The notes beneath the pieces were generated by a model. The model saw only the letters and a program-made list of their open reading frames with translations. It ran no database searches and was not told where the DNA came from. A program made the translations under genes and the position numbers. Below are positions 32,262 to 44,455 of a stretch of 64,000 bases of DNA, one piece after another. Every line of letters starts with the position of its first letter. Within the stretch, counting starts at the first letter, position 1. The DNA is from Rhododendron vialii (Eukaryota; Streptophyta; Magnoliopsida; Ericales; Ericaceae), in assembly GCF_030253575.1 (NCBI RefSeq), contig NC_080557.1, positions 45,150,501 through 45,214,500 on the forward strand, given 5' to 3'.

Positions 32262-35200
32262 TGTATACATACATGTACATGTTTAGTGACTGTGACGCAC
32301 GCTATATTTGCAATTTTGTTGATTCTGTTAACAGGTCTGCCGTTTCTGCTCAAATCGATCGAGATCTACCGCGCGCCGCTCCCGTTTCGCGACATTGATT
32401 CGCTCTCCAGATCGATCGAGTCGGCTCCGTTGGCATTCCCTTGTCGATTCCACGCCGTTTTCGTAGGTTTCGATCGCGGAAAAACCTCCGACGAGTGGAC
32501 GGTTGATGAACTAGGGAACTCAATTCTAGGTCAAGTGAACAAGTTCACTGGTGATGGTCGAGTTTGTGGAAGTTGTGGTAGAAACAACTATAGTGTCTTA
32601 GTGACAGTAGATTCAAACACTGATTGTGTAAGCAGTAGGAGTTTAGGTTTTGGTTTAGAGTCGGCTTGCTCGTGGCGGTGTGGGGCCACGAGTGACTTGA
32701 AGTTAGATGATGATGAAGTTGTTGATGAGTATTTGGAGTCTGCCTTGAGGGGGAGTGAGGGTTGTGGTTACGGAGGGAAGGTTTATACTGTTGTGGTGGT
32801 GAAGAGGGATGAGGAGGTTAGGGCTGTGGTCGGGAAGCACAGGCACGCATGGATTGTAGGTAGGGTTTCGGAGGTGGATGCGGTGGAGAAGGTGGCGGAG
32901 ATTTTCATTAGGGTTTTCGTGAATGGTGGGAAGGAAGGAGGAGTGATTCCCGGGGAGTTTATGCCTGTGGGTGCTGATGGGAAGGTTGTGCTTTCTTTCA
33001 ATTTGTTGAATGCTGATCCGGATGACTGGGTTTATGACTGGTATGGAGCTGTATTATCTCATCATCGTTTATCTGAAGCAGCTTGATACAAATACTAATA
33101 TGTTTTGTTTAATGAAGAGTTAATCATTGCTGATAGTTGTACGTTTTTTTTTGCTGCTTCAGAATACCTAGTGTTATATGAGTTACTAGCTAGTAAAGTA
33201 GTAATGTCTATGTTCCTGCGAGAGTCAGTGATAGTTATTAATTTCTCTTGATTTGGTAGCCAGGAAAGTTTTCGCCAACCAAAAGGTTAATTACTAACCT
33301 CGGCTGAGTTATATAACCTCACCAAATAAAACCCCCTTCACTCATAAACTTCATTTATTGTTCGCCTTCGCCATTAGCCTCCATTGTTTTCACCAACCAA
33401 AGAAGTTGGATTATTGTGGTATGGTAGATGTTTTAGATAGAGAATGCATTGAAATACTTTGTTTAGTATATAACATGAACTCGTGTACAGTTTATCAAGC
33501 TATACATCTTCGTATTCACGTACTGGTTTTCCTCTAATGGCTACTGTAAAAAGAAGGATTGGATGATTTGCACAACTTATCGATCCAAACTGACTTGTTT
33601 ATGTAATAAGTGTATGGTCCGGAATCCTTTAAGTAGAATGTTACGTGTCTTAGTTTTCAGAGAAAACATTGTAACGCATCTTGTAGAACATTTGAACTTT
33701 TAGGTTGATTTAAAAGCTATCAGTGTATAGTAGTAGTTCTGTTGAAAGTTCCATGTTTCATTAAAAAGTAATGTTAGGATGACCAGGCAAACTAACACTG
33801 TACTCACGTTTTATTTTTATTTTTTTTGGCCTCATCCCCATACATGATACATTTACTTTTATATATCATCCATAATATTTCTTGGAACTACAGGGATTTT
33901 CAAAAAGTAGATGAGATACTTTTGACTCCCGTTATAGAGGCTTTGGGACCTGTCGCAAACATAAGTGTGGAAAGTCAGGTACCGAATGGCTTTTCCTAGA
34001 GGATATACGATACTCTTCGCCTTCAGAAATGGAGCTTATTAATCTATCAGTTGATTATATGCTTTTGTGCGAGTGCAGGTTCTATACCATACACCAAAGT
34101 CCTCATTTTCTTATTGGGATGGTGAGCTGGAGAGTTACATTTTCAGCACCAAAGATCTGCCTTTCTTTGTATGCTCCTTTAGCTATTCAGATATGCGAAA
34201 GAATTTACTCATTTCATGTTTTCAAATTTAATGTGCCCCAAACGTGATTGAAAGTTTTTACATTTCCTATGGTCTCTCCTTACACCTTTTTAATTTTTAA
34301 TGAGTTGCTGCGATAGATGTATATTATACAACTTCACAAGTGAGAACATGCACATTGAGTACTCATGTACCATTTTGTTTATAATACTCACATCCACGTT
34401 TGACTAATGTTTCAATAAACACCAACTGGGCAAACTGTATTTTGTGATGCAAACTGAGATGCGTGGCATGTAGCAAATCAGGCAAGGATGTAGTATTTGC
34501 AACTATTATTAGATTTATGTAAATAGTCGCATTTTGTTTGACTAATGTTGCTATTGTACAGGTGAATTCAAACGAGTGGCATCTGGATACTTCCATTGCA
34601 GCTGGCGGGAGGTCAAAAGTCTTGCATGTTGTGGTGTATATTCTTTGACTCATTATCTCGTTGTTGCCATCTTCTTCTAACCTATTCTGTAATTTGGCGT
34701 TTCTAACCATATGTGGATAATACAAGCTGGAAATCTTAGGTGGTCAATCTAATGCCCACTGTATATTTTGTCTCTACTGCCAGCTATGTTCCATCTGCAA
34801 AGGAGTGCCCTCTTCTGTTACAGCTTCCCAATGGAGAGATTTCCAGGACAAATAGCTTTATATCTCCAGTGAGAGTCTTCATCATTATACTGCATGTTGG
34901 CCCTCATTGTTCTTGGAGAATTTTCTTAACATAATTAAATTACATATGGCATCTTGCAGATGTGGGGAGGTGTTATTGTTTGGAACCCCCCAGGCTGTTC
35001 AACGAATTCAGAAACTATGCATCTTCTCGGGAATAAAATCTCACATCAGGTCAGGGTTCATTTGTAAACTTACTCCAACTAACATCAAGTTGTATTGTGT
35101 TTCTGTCACCATTTCTCATTCTTCAATGAGGCCACAACTCATTTGATACAATCTCCTTTGTTTACATCTCCCTTTCCCCTTTATGTTGCCTGATGGTAAC

Positions 35201-37307
35201 ACATTTCTACTTCCTTTTGTTTTTTCAAATTGAAATACTAGAAGTCCGTGTCATGCTGTATATGGAATCTTTTCCGTATTCTCAAGAGTCAAGACTCGAG
35301 ACTGACACATGAACATTCCGAAACAGGACCTTGAGAAGGTTTTTGAAGTTTTCATGGGGCAGTTGCGGCAACTTTTTGGTCTGAAATCCAACAACTTGTA
35401 TCTCGGAGCATCAGGAACATTTGTCCTTTTAGCTAGTGAAAGAGGCTTTACAGAATGGTAAGGCAGTTCTTAATTCCAGTGTCCTGAGCGATATTTGGTG
35501 CTTTGATAACACTATATAGAGGCTTCATTGTTTTTTGAATGGAAGTGCATTTTACGAATATTACACTCGACTAGAAGTTAAAGAAAGGCCTTGATGTGAT
35601 GCCTTGATCACATGCATGGTAGTCATTGAAGTTCTTTACCATACTTATCACTTGGGCGCCGCTATATTGGCTTTAGTTGGCATATTTTCCCTCGATTATC
35701 GAGTTTTGTTTTCTGGCAACACTGAGTATTTTTGTTCCTCCTTTTCAGGGAACTGGATGTGTTGTCGCGGCAGCACACATGTTTTAATCTTCTTTCATGT
35801 ACAACAACCCTTGGATCACTTTCGAGACTGGTATGCCTTTATTAATTTAATAGTATAACTCGATTGAGTTTGTGGGTTGTGACGAAGTCTTCCATGCAGG
35901 TCCAATCACTTCCCAGGATGATTATAAAGGATGAGATAGGGAAACAGGTCAGTTAAGAGAAATACATCTTTTTTTGTATTCAAGAGAAATGCTTGTTGAC
36001 CAGTAAAACTATTATACACCCAATGACTACCAATAAAGAACAAATCAATCTACCTCATATAAGCAGGTTCAAAACTGATGGAGTAGCAAGTGTTAAAGAC
36101 TCTCAATAATTGTTTATATTTCTGCTCCAATTTTCTTGCCGAAGTTGATATACTTCATCTGTTTGAGAATTCGCAAAACACATATGTGGCTCTAGATGTA
36201 GGAGGTTGCTCTCGAGTATATGTGAAAAGGACTTCCGGAAAATAACTTTCCACCATCTTGTATCATATCTTTCAAGGCCCTTGTTTTCTATTCCTCAAAG
36301 CAGAATCTAATTTTTGTCTCAGCTTATCCATGAATGCTCTCATCTTCACTAACCAACTTAAAGTTTTGAGTGCCCATACTATCGATCACATTCACTTTAT
36401 TAAACATGTATGGAGTTCTTTCAGTTGTCGAACTATCAGCAGCTTAATTCTGTGATCATATGCTTGAGCAGGTGAAGTTTTCTCTTGAGGCTGCAAATTT
36501 GGCTCAAAGTAATGCCTCACTTGGAATTTATGAGGCTTCAGCTTGTATGTCCCATTTTACTTGTTTTTTAATATGCATGCAGCTTTATTGGCTTATTGCC
36601 TACATTTCTTCATAGCAAAGAACTGCTAACAAAAATTCTCTCGCATTGGTTGTCAGTGTCCTCAAGACAAGCAAGATCCTTGGCAGAAGACGCCTTTTTC
36701 CACCCGTCTATAATGTCAGTGAGCTATTACTCATTTGAGCATTGCTTTGCCGTCTATTCGGTAAGCTATGTCACTCTGACAAGTCTTTAAACATAAGTCG
36801 GTAAACTAACCTCTACCCTATAATCCATGTGCGGAAATTTGCGATGCGTGTATTACAAGGTTCTTCTTGCTAAAAGCTTGATGGTCAAGAGGAAATTTAC
36901 CCATGGAAGCGAAATATGAAAAATTAAGCTGTAAAGCACGATTTTGTGCAATTCCATTGCGGAGAGAAATTGGTATATTCATGGTTGTATGTGGTAAAAT
37001 TACGGCCCCTCTTTCACGTTGGAGTCCACCCATGAAAGAGCTTGGGTGTGGAATAATCTCATACTGTTGTGGTTTTATTAGTGCGGATATAAATGAAGAT
37101 GTTCGAATTGACAGGTTATTGATATGCTACTTGTGACTTCTTCATTCGGACTTGATATCAGCGTGACTGATTGTATATCGTCTATTGTGACAGCCCTTCT
37201 TTCTGCCAGTCTCGTTACACGTAATTCTTGCTGCTGTCAGAGAGTGGAGAAGAGTCAAGACAGAGCAGAAAAAATACGTAGCATGGAAAACCAAAGATGG
37301 AAGGTAG
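32053..37307 (+). CDS. PIGS: GPI transamidase subunit PIG-S, complete, 616 aa
   Basis: ER-membrane subunit of the complex that attaches preformed GPI anchors to proteins, with GPI8/PIG-K, GAA1, PIG-T and PIG-U. Thirteen exons keep one frame with GT-AG junctions: 32053-32221, 32335-33040, 33894-33978, 34079-34168, 34562-34635, 34784-34868, 34960-35049, 35327-35457, 35749-35830, 35900-35947, 36472-36544, 36657-36760, 37194-37307. Residues 43-62 form the N-terminal membrane segment (LVLSLSVLFSFLLGLPFLL). Landmarks of the lumenal domain follow in order: NLLNADPDDWVYDW, SSFSYWD, SAKECPLLLQLPNGEIS, MWGGVIVWNPP, SLPRMIIKDEIGKQ. The C-terminal hydrophobic segment is PFFLPVSLHVILAA, followed by a basic tail. 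Read without splicing, exon 2 seems to end in a short false tail (YGAVLSHH); splicing at 33040 removes it. Length fits plant PIG-S. Confidence 0.95.
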
Positions 37308-38845
37308 CATTGGGATATATTACTGATTTTTTACTTGAAGACAGCCTCTGACGGGCGGTTTAGTGTGTGTTGCGTGAGGGTTTTATACGGAATTCAAGCT
37401 TCTGATGCAGCCAAGTTGCTATTTGAAGACTATCTAAAATCCATTTTGCCTCTCAAAAGCAAGACCAACGAGCTGCCACAAATTCAACTTAATCCTTAGT
37501 GTGTGCATATTTTTGTGTTTCAAAGGTTGGGCAAATTGAAGATCTGAGTTGATTCTTTCATCCACTTTACTCTTGTTCTTCTGCCTCTAGTATTATCTGT
37601 GGTTGCTGTGTAATACTTTGTCAGAGTGTCGGTTTATATGTAAAATTCACGGTACTGGAACTATTTTCTTTGGGGTTCCCAAATTTTCCCAAGATGCGTT
37701 TTTGTACGCTGATTCTCTATTTGATTTCTCAAAACGAGGGAAATTTCTGTCTATCTTCCATGAAATTTACCATCAAATAAGTGAGAGATGTAAAAGCTTG
37801 TTTGATCCTGATATAGTGTTGTACTGTAATGACGAAGTCCAGTTTCAAATTTCAATGGTATCTTCCACTTATCTAATTCCACAGTCCCACTAGTCTTGGC
37901 GATCGCTTGGTCGTGAACCCCATCAAAATGTATAAAAGATATTACAGAAGTGAATGTTTTCCTATGTCAAGTTCCATGAGCCACAGTAAAATTGGTACAA
38001 TCAAATAGAAGGGCCAATATTCTAAGATGCAAACGTCTATCTTCAATGCAGAAAAGAACACTGAACGTTTGGTAAATTTGCTAGCCCAAGGTCTCCATGT
38101 CAGTTGGGACACCTATGAGCTCAAGGTTAGCGAGTTTTGTAGAGCTTGAGCTCAAGCTCGGCCAATTTACCCAGTTCATTTGTTTTACTAACTGAGCCTC
38201 TATAAATGAGTCAACCTATACAAACGAGCCAAGCTTTTTCGAGCCGAGCTGAGCTTGACTATATTGAGCTCAACTTATTTACTACATGAGTCTAAAACTT
38301 GAACTCAACTCGAGCTCGGCAAATTTGTAGCACTACATACCTATGGAATCTTTTACCGGGCATAGTTGTTCCAGCCTCAGCGATTAACACAGATGAACAT
38401 TATATGTCAGTCCCATACACAAATGCCAAGGGATTCACACTCCTCCCAAAAGTGTAATTTACAATGGTTCTCCACCTTCATATCAGGTTCTCCAGACAGG
38501 ATACAAAGAAGGCAAATCTCTCTCCTTTGTTTGAAGCACGAAATAAATCCAGAGAAGGTATACCAACATTAACCAAAATTAGTGTTTGAAGGGAACAATA
38601 ACCAAAATTAAGTACAGCCCCAGATGGAAAAGAAACCAACACTACCATAACAAAGCAACTGTCAAATTCATCAGATTAAAGTTATTCTTCCCCACTCTAG
38701 GAATTTTCTATTGAGAATAGCACCAACAATGGGCTTGCAGAAGGCACTCTCACCAAATACAGCTGGAAATTAACAGTTACACCCAGTCGTACCAGTTGAA
38801 ACTAGGCTGGTGAATGGTGATTAAACAAAGGCAGTGCAACCTTTA
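37308..38845. other. Intergenic between PIG-S and the SAM-domain gene (convergent 3' ends)
   Basis: Holds both 3' UTRs. A dispersed repeat rich in gagctcgagctcggc-like words lies at about 38105-38330 (cttgagctcaagctcggcc, gagccgagctgagcttgac). No further exon is seen. Confidence 0.5.
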
Positions 38846-41800
38846 TCAGACTCTCGTCTCCAATGCCAAAATTATTTTCTTTCTTGGACCCTGAAAAAAC
38901 CAAGGTAAAGGTGTGACTTTTTCCATGCCAAAGAATAAAAAGGGACATTACTTGCAGCATAAAAGATACACAAAGATCACAGCAATAAAAATGAAGCTGC
39001 TCAAGAGTGACACTTGTTTATAAAAAATAACACCATTGCTGTTAACACATAACGGGACATTCAATATCCCATAGCAACACTTAATAGAATACGGGGTGGG
39101 CAGACATGACGCAGAATATCAGCTTTTTTAACAGAGACCAAACTGTCAGACCAAAAGACTACACATCACCAATTTACGTATCGTCTCACACCATTTTTTT
39201 GGTGCATCATAATTATATGCACTTAAGTGTTCATACTCCCTTACACATTAATAATATAGCTGATAAAACCAGACCTCGCATTTATAAGATGCTAGATGTT
39301 CTTGGTTGGACAAATTGCAGTTTGTGAATATATATGACAAAGTCATGAAAAACGCCCGAGACAACAAAAGCAGTAATGTATATTTCCAGAAGGAAAGTTC
39401 CTAATCATTAATCAGCGAAAGAAACAAAAATGACTACGATAAAAGCCAGACAATTACTCCCATAATAACAGGATGAATCTGGTCAACTTTACCATTGGTA
39501 CTCCTAAAGCCTTTAGGTCCTCATCAGTCATGTACACAAGCGCTGTCATGTCAACCTGCACAAACATGAGGAAGTGTAAGGGCAGTTACAGGAAGAGATG
39601 AAGGTAATGGTTGAAAAACCGGAGCTACTGCAAATAACTCAGCAATGTCATAAGAAACACATACTTCCTCAGCTTGGAATGTAATTGAGTACTTTTCCAG
39701 ACCAAGAGACTGCAGAAAACTATCAACGGATTCAACCTGCATCAAAGATGTATCACTCAGAAGGATGAACAATGACACCACAAAGGGTTAACTCCCCATT
39801 CTCGACTATTAACTTTTTGAAATCTAAGACAGACGGATGGTACTTAGAATAATCCCCAACCTCAATCCCCTCAAGAAAATCCCTCCTTCCCCCCAGCCCC
39901 TTCAATAGGAATATTCCTCCAATATCCCTTTAATAGGAATATTCCATTGTGTCATGCCGAGGTAGGATCTACTTTGCGAACTGAAGAATGGCAAGAAAAG
40001 GAGTATGCCACTGGCACGAGTATTTTTGATGAATCACCTTACTTCAATGTAATACAACTTCTAATAGAGGACAAAGAAGTTATACCTTATTACACGATCA
40101 ACATATGATAGAAAAACACATATTCCCCCTTCCAGAAATGACTATTGTCCATGCAATGTGTCCGTTTGGACATCTTTGCCCCAAAGGTATATCTCCAGAC
40201 GATCAAAGAGAAAAGGCCTATGAATCATACTGAACATATGTGCTATAGAAGACTATTTAGTCTCAATTGTGCAAAAATGCTTTTGATCCTCACGGAATGT
40301 TCAAGGGATGCTCATACAGCCTTACCACCAACCAAAACAAAATCTGAAATAGAAATATAAATGGTAGTGGCAATTATATGGCATGTCTTACTCGTAGTAC
40401 TAACAAAGATTTCCTTTCTCAATAAACATGCGCACTATAAGTTCAGATCTCTATCTTTCATAACCTCAAATCTCAGAATAGAATTCAAACTTCATACTTC
40501 ATAACAGTTAAAAAAGAGGCCAACAAAAATAAAAGCGGAAATAGAGAAGACGTGCCTTTTGCTGAGTCTTTTTCCTTGCAATTGAACTAGCAACTTTTTT
40601 CGTTTCTGGTTCAGGGGCTTCAACAATAACAGTCTTCTTCACAGGTTTACTCCCCCCAAGCACAGGCTTCGGCGTTGGATTATCAGTTTTCACTGGATTC
40701 AAGTATATCTCACCAGAAAGCTTTTCACGCAGATCCCTTGTGGCGGAAACAGATCCATTTCCACTTTGATTTTCTTGCTGGACGCTTTTCTTCTGGAGCT
40801 TGAACCGAAGATCTTTCACACCAATACTGCGATCTTTAAATGCCATTAACATACAATCAAAACAATATAAGAGTGACCCTCAGAAGCACCAACATGTATA
40901 GAAATAGCAACGTGATACTGTATTGCTATTCCTGCTGAACTAAAGCAGCAAGGGCTGGTCAAATTCAATCATATTTCAAAAAACCATACTTGACACTTGG
41001 GGTTGACCATCCTTGTAAAGATCATGTTCCCACTTGTCATCATCTTGCCTCTGCCTGAGAAATGGGTGGATAAAATCAAGTTAAAAGTCTTTCATACCTC
41101 AGTAAACTCGACCATAAAAACTTATTGAACAAATTAGATTGGTGGAAGGCACCACCTCCAGACAATTTTAATTTTTGTCGGGTACTCATTTTATTAAAAC
41201 CCAAAGTTTAAAACATCTGAACCTCCACAGCAATAAGTTATCTCCGAGATCTGAAAGCTCAAATTCAATTGCTTTGACACGTCCCATACCTTTATCATCC
41301 TCAACAATTGTCCACGAACACCAAACCTTGTTTACTCAACCAATTTTCTTCCTGTTTTCTGTTTCAAAGGTCCTTTTCCCTTTCAATGATCCAAGCCTTT
41401 CATAAATCTCATCCCGTGATTACAAGAACCGCCATTCTTTTCTTACTTAGAAGCTGTTTGTGACCTCTTCTAATCATGCTTAACTTCAAATTCTAGTTTC
41501 ATATTGGCCTACTTTTACATAACTACCCAGGGCAAATATTTGTTTCTTCATTCTGTTTTCTAAGTCAAAAGAGTTTTAGTACAAAAATTTGCTAAATAAG
41601 GGTACAAGTATTGAAAAATAGTAAGTATTTCTAGCCTCAATAAATTCTTGGGCCTCATTTGTGTTCTATGCAATTTACATGCTTGTGATATATCATGATC
41701 ACACACTCATAGTACCCAAAGTTTCTAAGTTCTCTATTGCACATTGTCTAGTGGAGAAAAAAAGAACTAGCTTTTTTACTGCCATTAAATCTTCCAATTA

Positions 41801-43021
41801 GGAAGCTGAGATTTGATGCTGTGATTTGGTCCATGTTCTATAACCTTATGTAAGGCTGGGATTTCTAAGAAAATCTACCTCAAATTTCTAGATTTTTCTT
41901 CCCTTTGCATTACTTTTAGTTTTGTCTTCGGTTTGCAATCTTAAGTACATAAAACCAGTCACTAGCCGTTGTCAAAAATTGATACTTCCCTATAATTTAA
42001 GCAAGTTTTTTTGCTAATGCAAAGTGTCACCGGCCAGCTATGAAGCACGGGTACTTCAGAAATGTCGCCGTACCCGTACCGGGTACGGGTACGGCAAAAT
42101 TTGATCGGGTACTTTTGATAATTTTGGGTACGGCATGGGTACGTTTTAGCCCAAAATGATTTTTTTTTCAAAATTTCAGGGATTTTTTTGTAAATAATTA
42201 TAAAATATGGGCTTATTGTGTAATTTTTTTGTCTTTTATATACACATACACGTTTACTGAGTCACTGAAAGAGGCAGCGGTCTAGGGCTCCAAATCGGAA
42301 CAGAAGACGTAAGTTCTCTCTCTTTTATATACACATACACACGTTTACACTCTGTTGGTATGTAAGGAACAAGGAACTCGTCTAGCTTTGATCTAGGCAC
42401 GTTGAACTTGATGTATGAACTTCGAACTTTTATCTATGTTACTTTTTGTTGGTAAAATGGATTTATATTTCATTTAAAGCAATAAAAAATAGAAAAAAAT
42501 TATATATCTATTCGCCGTACCCGTACCCTACTTTTTTGGGGTTTTTCCGTTTCCCGTACCCGGTACGCGGTACCCGTGCTCCATAGCCGGCCAGCTTATG
42601 GGCGCCTCGGACTAATCCCTATAGTCATTCCACAAGCTTACCCGTCGGTGGCCCCAAGAGTTGCTCGCGAGGAGAGTTGAGCTGGAGAGAGGAGAATCAA
42701 ACATGAGACCAAACCCCCAAATCCTAGGCCAAGAGGGAGCAAACCCCTAAGTCCTAGATCAATTGAATCGAAGCAAGTTATCAACTTCCTAAACAAAAAC
42801 AAATTCTAGCCCTTTGCCCACTTCAATCCCAATTACCGTTTTGCCAATAGTATCTTGATACAAAAGGAAAACTGTTACCACACCAAATCTAGGTGGAAGG
42901 AGAGAGAAACGAACCTCTTGCCCGTAACCTGCCTTCGACGGCCGGAATCGTCTCCGGTGTTACCGTATAGACGCTCCTTTATGGTCCTCCGCGTTGTACT
43001 CTCCACACGATCTGCATACAT
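38846..43021 (-). CDS. SAM-domain protein, complete, 209 aa
   Basis: Exons: 43021-42915, 41054-40990, 40833-40556, 39736-39665, 39555-39493, 38890-38846; the frame holds throughout. The start gives MYADRVESTTRRTIKERL. The basic linker contains KRQRQDDDKWEHDLY and IGVKDLRFKLQKK. A C-terminal sterile alpha motif (about residues 151-207: VESVDSFLQSLGLEKY, DMTALVYMTDEDLKALGVPM, GPRKKIILAL) ends two residues before the stop. SAM domains mediate protein or RNA binding and oligomerisation; the role of this small plant family (Arabidopsis At3g48800/At5g23680 type, recalled) is not known to me. Intron 3 seems to use a GC donor (aaag|gcacgt), the only choice that keeps the frame with exon 4. A (GA)n tract lies just upstream of the ATG. 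Confidence 0.88.
42038..42586. mobile_element. hAT-like MITE in intron 1 of the SAM gene (549 bp)
   Basis: Terminal inverted repeats CTATGAAGCACGGGTAC and its near copy (gtacccgtgctccatag) are flanked by an 8-bp duplication CCGGCCAG (42030-42037 and 42587-42594). Inside, repeated gtacccgtacc / ggtacgggtac words can pair. An 8-bp TSD points to hAT mobilisation. There is no transposase. Confidence 0.88.
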
Positions 43022-43100
43022 CGTGTGTACTATCTGAAGCAGTCGAAACCCTAATAATGCAGCAAATCTGGATTCCTAGGCAATTGCGTTGTATCGATTT

Positions 43101-43101
43101 C

Positions 43102-43133
<32 letters not shown>
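43101..43133 (-). repeat. (GA)n/(CT)n tract in the SAM gene leader
   Basis: A 33-bp GA run, CT on the gene strand, lies 80-112 bp upstream of the ATG. CT-rich tracts are common in plant core promoters and 5' UTRs. Confidence 0.85.
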
Positions 43134-43136
<3 letters not shown>

Positions 43137-44455
43137 TTTCCGATGACGTATTGAAGAAACGGAAGGGACAGGGTAGTGATTCAATCCAAATGGAAAAAGC
43201 CTGTCTTCTCTTCTGTCGGGTCGCGGGTGGGTTTTGAATTAGGGTTTTTTTTTTGGAATCGGACAGTATTTTTGGATTCATGTATTTAGAATTACACGGT
43301 CTGGTTTCACACGGTTTTTCTTTATTTTTATTTTGTTTTGTTATTATTATTGTTGTAGTATTTAATTTCGTTATTTTCATTGTAATTTATTTTTGTATTA
43401 ATATAATGGGTACATCTTGTTCGTAAAAAAAAATAGAATTACACTTTTATTTTTTGTTTGTTTGCTTCGTTTGTAAGTATATCTTACGATTACTAATTAG
43501 TTTGAATTATTTTTGCTCTCACTTTTAAAATTTTATTTTATTACGGTAATCTTGAACATGGAACAACGCTGATAACTATGATAATGATTTGAATCCGAAA
43601 TTTACACAAAATTGAGACTAAGGTATATTAAAAGGCCCCTTTGGATTGAGTGATTTCGAAAGAAAGAAAAAGAACGGATAGAATGTCCCACCAAATCATT
43701 CATTTGGATTGCATGATTGGTGAGAAATAGATAAAAATATATATATATATATATACAAAAATGAAAGTTTTTTATTAGTCCTTTCTCAAACTAAATCTTA
43801 TTAAATTTGGGGAGAAGAGGTTTCTTGTCTTATCTCATTATTTCTTACAATTCAAAGGGACTGTTACTTTTATTTGTTTAAATACATTGCTTATTTGAAT
43901 CAATACACAACAATCAAATAAGCACATATTAAGACCTAGAGGTCATAGGCTTACGGGAGTTTGCTCATGTTGGAAACATCTTAGGTATTATTAACTCACG
44001 TAAAATCTTGTCATCTTTTATATTTTCACACGGTTATGAAAATGCCCCAGAACCCTATGTAAAAAAAATCGAGGAGCCAACTCCTCATCATGGTTCAAGC
44101 TATGGCCCAAAATGTATTTCACAAATTTCTCGTTCTTGAAATTGAACCTCGATCATTGACACGCTTGGACAGGCCTTTTTTTTTTTTTTTTTTTTTTTTT
44201 ATATCTTGGTCCAAAAAGCACTGTTTTTTATCAAAGGAAAAAGGAACGGGAATCATTCCCGGTCGCTCATATGAGGCTCGAACCCACGACCTCCGTATGG
44301 AGAGACTGGGAAAATGCCACTTCTGCTACAATGCCTTTGGCAAGAAGTAAGTCAAAGCACGGATAAGACAACCCTATTGTTCATACAAGAGAGGTTACGC
44401 CTTGTTAAGTTCACTGCGTCTGGCAAATATAGCAAATGCCCCAAGATAGATGTCT

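Noticed and set aside
33041..33086. PIG-S ending at 33086 as a 266-codon protein
   Set aside because: The tail after DWVYDW is intronic; splicing at 33040 to 33894 continues the family's conserved sequence.
44090..44350. 86-codon plus-strand ORF
   Set aside because: It spans a poly-T/poly-F run and is in duplicated non-coding DNA; the right copy does not preserve the frame.
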